Part shown: positions 24,725 through 29,768 of the stretch, piece by piece
Layout of the letters: each line of letters opens with the position of its first letter
Position numbering within the stretch: the stretch's first letter is position 1
NCBI GenBank assembly: GCA_046758905.1
Contig: JBHIBC010000034.1
Span: 1 to 29,768, forward strand
Reading direction: 5' to 3'
DNA from: JBHIBC01 sp046758905
Lineage (GTDB): Bacteria > Acidobacteriota > Polarisedimenticolia > Gp22-AA2
Length of the DNA: 29,768 nucleotides
The notes under the pieces: generated by a model
The model's database searches: none
Seen by the model: the letters and a program-made list of their open reading frames with translations, nothing else
What the model was told of the DNA's origin: nothing
Made by a program: the position numbers and the translations under genes

Positions 24725-26356
24725 TCAGCGCAGGCCCCTGAGGGCCTCGAGCATCGCCGCCGCGACGCTCTCCCAATCGTGGCGCTCGACCGCGGCCCTG
24801 CGGAGCGCGGCGCCGTGTCTGCTCGCCAGGCCGACCGCCCGGGGCACGCGCGCGACGATGTCGGCCGCCGTGCGGCCGGGGTCCGCGGAGAGCCTCATCG
24901 CCGCGGTCACCGCGCCCGGCAGCCGGGGCGCCACCGAGTCGATGCTCGCGGCGATCCCGCCGTGGGCGACGCCGACCGGCAGGATCCCCGACGCCATCGC
25001 CTCCAGAAAGACGAGGGGGCCCGCCTCGGCGACCAGGGAAGGGAACAGGGCCACGTCGCCGCAGGGAAACAGGTGGCGCAGGCGTCGGTGGTCGAGGTAC
25101 CCGGTGAAGACGACGCGCTCGGAGAGCCGCCGAACGCGGGCCGCGCGGAGGTAGCCCCCGAGAGCGCCGCGGGCCTCCAGCCACTCGATGTAGCGCTGCG
25201 CGTGCACGAACGGTCCTCGGCGCCCCCGCCCCTCGAGGAGCTCGCCCCACCGCAGGATGTTCCTGAGCAGCTCGGCCTCGCCGCTCTCCAGGGCCCACAC
25301 CAGGCTCTCCAGCGTCTCGCGGAGGGGACCGTGGCCGACGACCAGCAGGCGCGCGGCCGGCAGGCGCTCCAGGATCGACGGCATCACCACCGGGAGGAGG
25401 TGCACGCCTTTGACGGCGATCAGGCGCCCGACGAAGATGAGGATGGCGTCGTTGTTCCAGTCGATGGCGGACAGCTTCCGGGCGCAATCGGCGTCGGGAA
25501 GCCGGCCCTCGTAGCTGGTCGAGGCCGCCTGGGCCTCGAGCAGCTCCGCGCGCGACATCGATCCGCGCAGGCGGCGGCGCAGGTCGCGGACGAGCGCGGG
25601 GCTCCGGCCGGCCCCGGCGCCGCGCAGGGTCTCCACCAGACGCCGGATCTCCTCCGGGCGCGACCGGCGCGGCACCGGGGAGAACAGCTCCGTGTCGACC
25701 CCCAGGCCGAGCGGCACGGTCTTCCCCTCGAGATCCCTCTGCCCGGGGAACAGACCGAGGAGGCGATCCCGGATCTCGGGGCTGACGGCGAACACGCGCC
25801 TCGCCCCCTCGAACGCCGCCGCGGCCAGCCGGTGGTAACGCGCGTCGACCTTGACGACGTACTCGATCGCGCTGCCGTGCGGCATGATGGCGAAGGGCAA
25901 TAGGCGGGCCTCGGCCACCCGCTGCGCGACCGTCGGCATCAGCACGGCGTGGTTGGCCAGCACGACGCCGACGCCGTTCTCCTCGACCACCCTCCTCAGG
26001 GCGCGCGCGTTCCGTTCGACGTAGTCCTCGATGTCGGCGTCGCTCAGGTCGGGCATCGGCACGACCCGGTCGTGCTCCTCGTACCGATCCCCGACGAACA
26101 CCGGGAGCAGGCCGCCGAGCGCCGGCTTGTGGAGGATGCAGCGCCCCGGATAGTCGATCCTCCTGTCGAGCAGCACCCTCGGCCGCAGCGAGGCGTCGTA
26201 GTCGACCGCCCGGGCCACGAAGTCGAAGCGCTCGGGGTGCGGCTCCTGGCAGACGAGGTGGACGGTCTCGCCGAGACGGCACAGGGCGCGGGCGATGGAC
26301 TGCGTCCAGAGGTTGCTGCCGGAGCCGTCGAGCAGGTAGCCGTGCAGGATGCCCAT
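24725..26356 (-). CDS. Large GT4-type glycosyltransferase
   Basis: This 543-residue GT-B fold enzyme transfers a sugar from a nucleotide-sugar donor. The N-terminal acceptor domain starts MGILHGYLLDGSGSN, with a glycine-rich loop like sucrose-phosphate or starch synthase relatives. LGLGVDTELFSP (217-227) and IFVGRLIAVKGVHLL (307-321) introduce the donor domain. The GT4 E-x7-E motif is EAGPLVFLE (444-452), followed by GILPVGVAHGG. It is longer than usual because of extra segments at about 230-300 and 350-410. ATG at 26356 is chosen over an upstream ATG at 26512, whose added residues are low-complexity and overlap the DUF255 gene. Donor and product are unknown; glycan or trehalose-like synthesis cannot be decided. 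Confidence 0.85.
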   Translation of the reverse strand: MGILHGYLLDGSGSNLWTQSIARALCRLGETVHLVCQEPHPERFDFVARAVDYDASLRPRVLLDRRIDYPGRCILHKPALGGLLPVFVGDRYEEHDRVVPMPDLSDADIEDYVERNARALRRVVEENGVGVVLANHAVLMPTVAQRVAEARLLPFAIMPHGSAIEYVVKVDARYHRLAAAAFEGARRVFAVSPEIRDRLLGLFPGQRDLEGKTVPLGLGVDTELFSPVPRRSRPEEIRRLVETLRGAGAGRSPALVRDLRRRLRGSMSRAELLEAQAASTSYEGRLPDADCARKLSAIDWNNDAILIFVGRLIAVKGVHLLPVVMPSILERLPAARLLVVGHGPLRETLESLVWALESGEAELLRNILRWGELLEGRGRRGPFVHAQRYIEWLEARGALGGYLRAARVRRLSERVVFTGYLDHRRLRHLFPCGDVALFPSLVAEAGPLVFLEAMASGILPVGVAHGGIAASIDSVAPRLPGAVTAAMRLSADPGRTAADIVARVPRAVGLASRHGAALRRAAVERHDWESVAAAMLEALRGLR

Positions 26357-26401
26357 GGCGGGCCTGCCCGGCGCGGGGGGTCCCCGCCGCCGGGATCTGC
26401 T

Positions 26402-26423
26402 GCGCCGGCTTCCTCTCCGGCGC
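26402..26423 (-). terminator. Hairpin after the DUF255 gene
   Basis: GCGCCGG (26402-26408), an 8-base loop, and CCGGCGC (26417-26423) make a perfect 7-bp stem starting 3 bases past the DUF255 stop on the reverse strand, inside the 70-base gap before the glycosyltransferase gene. No U tract. Confidence 0.4.
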
Positions 26424-26426
26424 GGG

Positions 26427-28907
26427 CTACTTCCGCCGGTCCTCGGGGGGAGGAGGCCCATCGTGCCAGTGGCCGTGCCCCGGATGCCAGTGCCGGTCGG
26501 CCTTCCGGTCATACTCCCAGGGCTCGGGGGGATCCGGCGGGCGTAAGGGGGCGAGCCTGACCCCCTCGTACGGGGAGACCTCGGCGATCTGGCGCGCGAA
26601 GACCTGCGGGTCCGTGGTGGGGAACTTGCAGACGCGGCCCTCGCACACGTAGGCGGTCGGCCGGCCGTCGCGGGCGACGCGGTTCTCGAGAAGTGTTGTC
26701 ACCCGGGCGGCGCGGGCCAGCCCCTCCCCCTCGGCCGCCACGACCAGCACGCGGTTGGGGAGGAACCGGTGCGCCAGCACCTCGAGGAACGGCCCGGCCT
26801 CCCCCGGCTCGCGCGCCGCGACCAGGACAACCTCCTTGGGCCGGTCGAGATAGTAGTCGAGGGCGCACAGCATGAGCGGCAGCGCCGACGGGCTGCCCCC
26901 GAGCGTCGCGGCGAAGGCCGAGAAGCCCCGCTCCGCCATGGCGCGGTAGCGGCTGTGTCCGGTGAACTCGTGCAGCCGCAGCAGGTTCATGAGCGCCACC
27001 GAGTTCCCGGACGGCTCGGCGCCGTCGTAGTCGGGCTTCTCCCGGGCGAGCAGCCGCTCGCCGTCGTCGGGAGTCATGAAGTAGCCGCCTGCGGAGGCGT
27101 CCCAGAAGCGCTCCTCCAGCGTCCGGTGCAGCGCGATCGCCTCCTCGAGCCACCGCGGGTCGAAGGTCGTCTCGTAGAGGTCCAGGAGCCCGGCCGCGAG
27201 GAACGCGTAATCCGACAGCACGCCGGCCGGCCCCGGACGGCCGGCGGCGAAGCTGCGGCGGAGGCGGCCGCCCTCCCGGCAGCGCGCCAGCAGGAAGGTC
27301 GCCGCACGCGCGGCGCGGTCGCGGTAGCGCTGCTCGCCCAGGACCTGCGCACCGCGCGCGAAGGCCGACACCGCCAGGCCGTTCCAGGCGGTCAGGATCT
27401 TGGTGTCGGCGTGGGGGGGACGACGGCGGGCGCGCGCGCGGTACAGCGACGCGCGGGCCTCGTCGATCTTCCGCAGCAGCCTTTCGACCGGCATCCCGAG
27501 GTGGGCGGCGATCCGCGGCGCGGGACTCGGGACCGACAGCACGCTGCGCCCCTCGAAGTTGCCGCGCTCCGACGCGCCGTAGTAGGCCGTCACGACGGGC
27601 GCCAGCTCCGCCCCGACCGCGTCGCGGATCTCCTCCGGCGTCCAGGTGAAGAAGAGGCCCTCCTCGTCGTGCCCCGAGGGGGAGGGGCTGTCGGCGTCGG
27701 TGGCCGAGTAGAACCCGCCGTCCTCGTCGCTCATCTCCCGCGCCAGGTAGTCCAGCGTGCGGCGCGCCACGGCCGCGAAATCCGCCCGCCCGGTCGCCTG
27801 GTGCGCCTCGAGGTAGACGACCGCCAGCTGCGCGTTGTCGTACAGCATCTTCTCGAAGTGGGGGATGAGCCACGTCGGCTCGACCGTGTAGCGGTGGAAG
27901 CCTCCCCCGACCTGATCGTGGATGCCGCCCGCGGCCATCCGCTCCAGGGTCCTCTCCACCATCGCGAGCGCCGCGCGGTCGCCGGTGCGCCGGTGGTAGC
28001 GCAGCAGGAGCCGGAGCGTCACCGGGCGCGGGAACTTCCTGCCGCGCCCGAACCCGCCGTGGACCGGGTCGTACGTCCGTGCCAACAGCTCCGCAGCGCG
28101 CGCGATCGGGCCGGCGTCCGGGACGCCCTCCGGGCGCCGGCCGGCGAGCGCCTGCGCCACCCGCCGGCTGATCTGCGCCGCGCTCGACACCACGGCCTCC
28201 CGGTCGCTCCGGTAAGCCTCGTCGAGCTCGTGCAGGATCTCCCAGAATCCCTTGCGCGCACCCCGATCGCCGGAGCGCGCCGGGAAGTAGGTGCCCCCGA
28301 AGAACGGCCGCCGATCGGGGGTCATCACGATGGTCATCGGCCAGCCGCCCCGGCCGGTCAGCATCTGCACCGCCGACATGTAGACGCCGTCGACGTCCGG
28401 CCGCTCCTCGCGGTCCACCTTGATGGCGACGAAGCGCTCGTTCAGGAAGCGGGCGATCTCGAGGTCCTCGAAGCTCTCGCGCTCCATGACATGACACCAG
28501 TGGCAGGTCGAGTAGCCGACCGAGAGCAGGATCGGCCGGTCCAGCTCCCGCGCCCTGGAGAAGGCCTCCTCCCCCCACGGGTACCAGTCGACTGGGTTGT
28601 GGGCGTGCTGCAGCAGGTAGGGGCTGGTCTCGAGGATGAGCCGGTTGGTGAAGATCGGCCGCCCGTCCGGCCTCAGGTGGTGGGTGCGCGGCCGGTAGTC
28701 GGGCCCCTTGTCGAGCAGGGCCGCGGCGAGCCGCTCCTTGAGGTCGGCCGCGTACGGCTCCGCCCCCGGCGGCGTCGCGATCGATGCCGGCGCCGCCTCC
28801 ACCGTCTCCGCGGACCGCTCGCCGGCCCGGCACGCAGGCTCGATGGCGACCGACGCGGCGAGGAGCGCCAGGATCATGACCAGCCGGGGACGATCGGGCG
28901 GCAGCAT
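26427..28907 (-). CDS. Exported DUF255 thioredoxin-fold protein (YyaL/SSP411 type)
   Basis: This 826-residue protein has an N-terminal hydrophobic signal (about 9-24). The Thioredox_DsbH/DUF255 domain (about 80-250) includes NPVDWYPWGEEAF and the redox motif STCHWCHVME (Cys135, Cys138). A long six-hairpin-glycosidase-like region follows, with GGGFHRYTVEPTWLIPHFEKMLYDNAQL, TDADSPSP and TAWNGLAVSA. The family's function is not established; a redox or sugar-related role is proposed. Family members usually lack a signal peptide, so export is unusual. The C-terminus ends in a His-rich tail (HWHPGHGHWHDG). ATG at 28907 lacks a Shine-Dalgarno site; an ATG at 28877 would shorten the signal, and one at 28964 would extend it. 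Confidence 0.88.
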   Translation of the reverse strand: MLPPDRPRLVMILALLAASVAIEPACRAGERSAETVEAAPASIATPPGAEPYAADLKERLAAALLDKGPDYRPRTHHLRPDGRPIFTNRLILETSPYLLQHAHNPVDWYPWGEEAFSRARELDRPILLSVGYSTCHWCHVMERESFEDLEIARFLNERFVAIKVDREERPDVDGVYMSAVQMLTGRGGWPMTIVMTPDRRPFFGGTYFPARSGDRGARKGFWEILHELDEAYRSDREAVVSSAAQISRRVAQALAGRRPEGVPDAGPIARAAELLARTYDPVHGGFGRGRKFPRPVTLRLLLRYHRRTGDRAALAMVERTLERMAAGGIHDQVGGGFHRYTVEPTWLIPHFEKMLYDNAQLAVVYLEAHQATGRADFAAVARRTLDYLAREMSDEDGGFYSATDADSPSPSGHDEEGLFFTWTPEEIRDAVGAELAPVVTAYYGASERGNFEGRSVLSVPSPAPRIAAHLGMPVERLLRKIDEARASLYRARARRRPPHADTKILTAWNGLAVSAFARGAQVLGEQRYRDRAARAATFLLARCREGGRLRRSFAAGRPGPAGVLSDYAFLAAGLLDLYETTFDPRWLEEAIALHRTLEERFWDASAGGYFMTPDDGERLLAREKPDYDGAEPSGNSVALMNLLRLHEFTGHSRYRAMAERGFSAFAATLGGSPSALPLMLCALDYYLDRPKEVVLVAAREPGEAGPFLEVLAHRFLPNRVLVVAAEGEGLARAARVTTLLENRVARDGRPTAYVCEGRVCKFPTTDPQVFARQIAEVSPYEGVRLAPLRPPDPPEPWEYDRKADRHWHPGHGHWHDGPPPPEDRRK

Positions 28908-28914
28908 GACGAGC

Positions 28915-28942
28915 AGGATATCAGGATTCCCCGGCGGGACAA
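28915..28942 (-). promoter_or_regulatory. Weak promoter candidate for the DUF255 gene
   Basis: On the reverse strand TTGTCC (28942-28937; 4 of 6) is 16 bases from TATCCT (28920-28915; 4 of 6). Transcription would begin at about 28908, next to the chosen ATG, implying a leaderless message, or a start at the later ATG at 28877. The absence of a Shine-Dalgarno site fits a leaderless mRNA. Confidence 0.3.
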
Positions 28943-29002
28943 GCGCAGCGGGCCGCCAGTTCACCAGGCGCGGAGCCGGGGGTCGCCGGGGCCGGCGCGG
29001 TC

Positions 29003-29017
29003 GCGGCCTATGGCCGC
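29003..29017. terminator. Perfect short hairpin downstream of the secreted protein gene
   Basis: GCGGCC, loop TAT, GGCCGC form a 6-bp perfect stem 21 bases past the stop at 29039 on the reverse strand. No U tract. It may end that transcript before the DUF255 promoter region. Confidence 0.35.
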
Positions 29018-29038
29018 CTTTCGGACCTCATCCCGGGC

Positions 29039-29512
29039 TCAGCTGCAATCGGACGCCGACTCCAAATGCAGGTTCACGCCGAAATCGGCCGAGGCCTCCC
29101 GCCCCGGCACGCCGTCCTTGTCCACCTCCATGCGCATCTTCAGGTGGACGTTGACGATCCACAGGCCTCTGTCCTCGTCGAAGTGAAGCGAGTTCACCTC
29201 CACCGTGAAGAAGGTCTCGGCCGCCACGTAGCTGCCCGTGACGTCGTTCGGCGGCGTGAAGACGTGCTTCCTGCCGAGGAACCCGACGAGGGCCGCGTCC
29301 CCGGAATCGACCACGATGTCGAGATCCCCCTCGGTGAGCGTGATCGGCAGGCAGTCGAACCCGTCGTACACGAAGCTCGAGTTCCACGAGACGGTCGTCG
29401 CCCCCTTTGTCTTCGTGCTGCGCTGGATCTGAACGTCGGCCGCCGCGAGGCTCGCCACCAGGGCCCCGGCGAGGCCCACCGAGAGGATGGTCACGACTCT
29501 CGTCCCACGCAT
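29039..29512 (-). CDS. Small secreted protein of unknown function
   Basis: I do not recognise this 157-residue protein. A clear Sec signal peptide (Arg2/Arg5, hydrophobic 7-22, cleavage predicted after SLAAA at residue 25) is followed by about 130 residues rich in beta-prone segments (TTVSWNSSFVYDGFD, ETFFTVEVNSLHFD, LWIVNVHLKMRMEVD). Only two cysteines remain in the mature part, Cys54 and Cys156, which could form a disulfide joining the two ends. The profile suggests a small periplasmic or extracellular beta-sandwich. ATG at 29512 is supported by a strong AAGGAGG site 7 bases upstream; the longer frame from 29581 adds a charged, unlikely N-terminus. The hairpin at 29003-29017 lies downstream. 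Confidence 0.75.
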   Translation of the reverse strand: MRGTRVVTILSVGLAGALVASLAAADVQIQRSTKTKGATTVSWNSSFVYDGFDCLPITLTEGDLDIVVDSGDAALVGFLGRKHVFTPPNDVTGSYVAAETFFTVEVNSLHFDEDRGLWIVNVHLKMRMEVDKDGVPGREASADFGVNLHLESASDCS

Positions 29513-29768
29513 ATCTGTCCTCCTTCGAGACGGGCTGTCGCCTTTTTGAGCCAGGCTACCTCGCGGACGTGAAGAAGTCATGAAGCGAGGATTAAGAAGC
29601 GCTCACGCGCGCGCCCACCCGGTGCCGGCGCCTCGTCCAAAAATATGGATCCAGGCGGGCCGGGAACGATTCCCGGCTCAGGGCGTCTCGCGTGTGCGAT
29701 GGGACGACGTGCCGGCGTTATCCAACTTGAGAGCCCGCGCCCAAAGGCCGAACCGCACCCTCCCGTGA
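29513..29768. other. Non-coding right edge with a palindrome
   Basis: No convincing gene is seen in these 256 bases. A 62-codon forward frame (29580 or 29583 to the end) has no ribosome site and Arg/Pro-rich composition. A weak ATGACT-17-TAGCCT pair on the reverse strand could serve the secreted-protein gene. An A-rich patch near 29638-29646 is followed by the inverted repeat at 29659-29677. Confidence 0.4.
29659..29677. repeat. 19-base palindrome, 8-bp arms
   Basis: GCCGGGAA, centre CGA, TTCCCGGC: perfect 8-bp arms in a region with no gene and beside an A-rich patch. It could be an operator for a dimeric regulator or an RNA hairpin. It lies about 150 bases upstream of the secreted-protein start. 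Confidence 0.5.

Noticed and set aside
26769..29186. An 805-codon forward frame opposite the DUF255 gene
   Set aside because: It is a shadow: the reverse strand carries clear DUF255 motifs throughout, while this frame shows only repetitive charged sequence.
29660..29676. Possible tRNA T-arm (5-bp stem, 7-base loop)
   Set aside because: The loop reads AACGATT rather than TTCRANY, and no acceptor, D or anticodon arm fits around it on either strand.
29580..29768. 62-residue forward ORF at the right edge
   Set aside because: No ribosome site, Arg/Pro-rich, no similarity recognised; probably chance, though the truncated window prevents certainty.

Overview
The window is about 29.8 kb of very GC-rich bacterial DNA, densely packed with ordinary-length genes. 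Most genes carry Shine-Dalgarno sites, start on ATG or GTG, and are often joined by 4-base stop/start overlaps. High GC opens long shadow frames antisense to nearly every gene. No rRNA, tRNA, CRISPR array or intact mobile element is visible. The gene mix (FbaB/DhnA-type class I aldolase, the phosphoglucose isomerase type otherwise seen fused to transaldolase, a LytS/LytTR pair with a PP2C phosphatase, Trk potassium uptake, an exported DUF255 protein) suits an uncultivated high-GC lineage such as Acidobacteriota. That placement is inference; no phylogenetic marker gene is present.

Layout. The left edge carries a scrap resembling an IS3-type OrfA (1-60), then a reverse-strand homocysteine S-methyltransferase-family gene (91-999). 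Divergent from it, a full-length fused 5-oxoprolinase/hydantoinase HyuA-HyuB gene overlaps an Nramp-related transporter gene by 4 bases (1083-6226). A promoter with a perfect -35 box straddles the transporter stop and points at a trehalose-6-phosphate synthase/phosphatase fusion (6435-8738), whose phosphatase half has lost its nucleophilic aspartate.

From 8771 to 18746 everything is on the reverse strand. In transcription order: a SpoIIE/RsbU-type PP2C phosphatase, a LytS-type histidine kinase and a LytTR response regulator (tightly coupled); an exported bactofilin-like membrane protein; then pgi, zwf, fbp and fbaB. The last four encode consecutive steps around glucose-6-phosphate: aldolase makes fructose-1,6-bisphosphate, Fbp gives fructose-6-phosphate, Pgi gives glucose-6-phosphate, and Zwf oxidises it with release of NAD(P)H. 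The convergent trehalose synthase draws on the same glucose-6-phosphate.

From 18873 the forward strand carries trkA-trkH (K+ uptake). These are followed by a reverse-strand cysteine dioxygenase gene and, starting one base away in the opposite direction, a membrane-anchored metallophosphoesterase whose frame lacks a stop at its natural end. A fabH-type ketoacyl synthase gene meets it tail to tail. The right end holds, on the reverse strand, a large GT4 glycosyltransferase, an exported thioredoxin-fold DUF255 protein with a histidine-rich tail, and a small secreted protein of unknown function. The last 250 bases have no convincing gene but contain a strong palindrome.

The most notable points are: (i) the kinase and the phosphatase of the signalling operon share a homologous membrane sensor domain, so one sensor type appears wired to two outputs; (ii) the trehalose phosphatase domain looks catalytically dead; (iii) a 5-oxoprolinase is coupled to an Nramp-like protein lacking the metal-binding motifs, echoing the ycsG-pxp neighbourhood of Bacillus.
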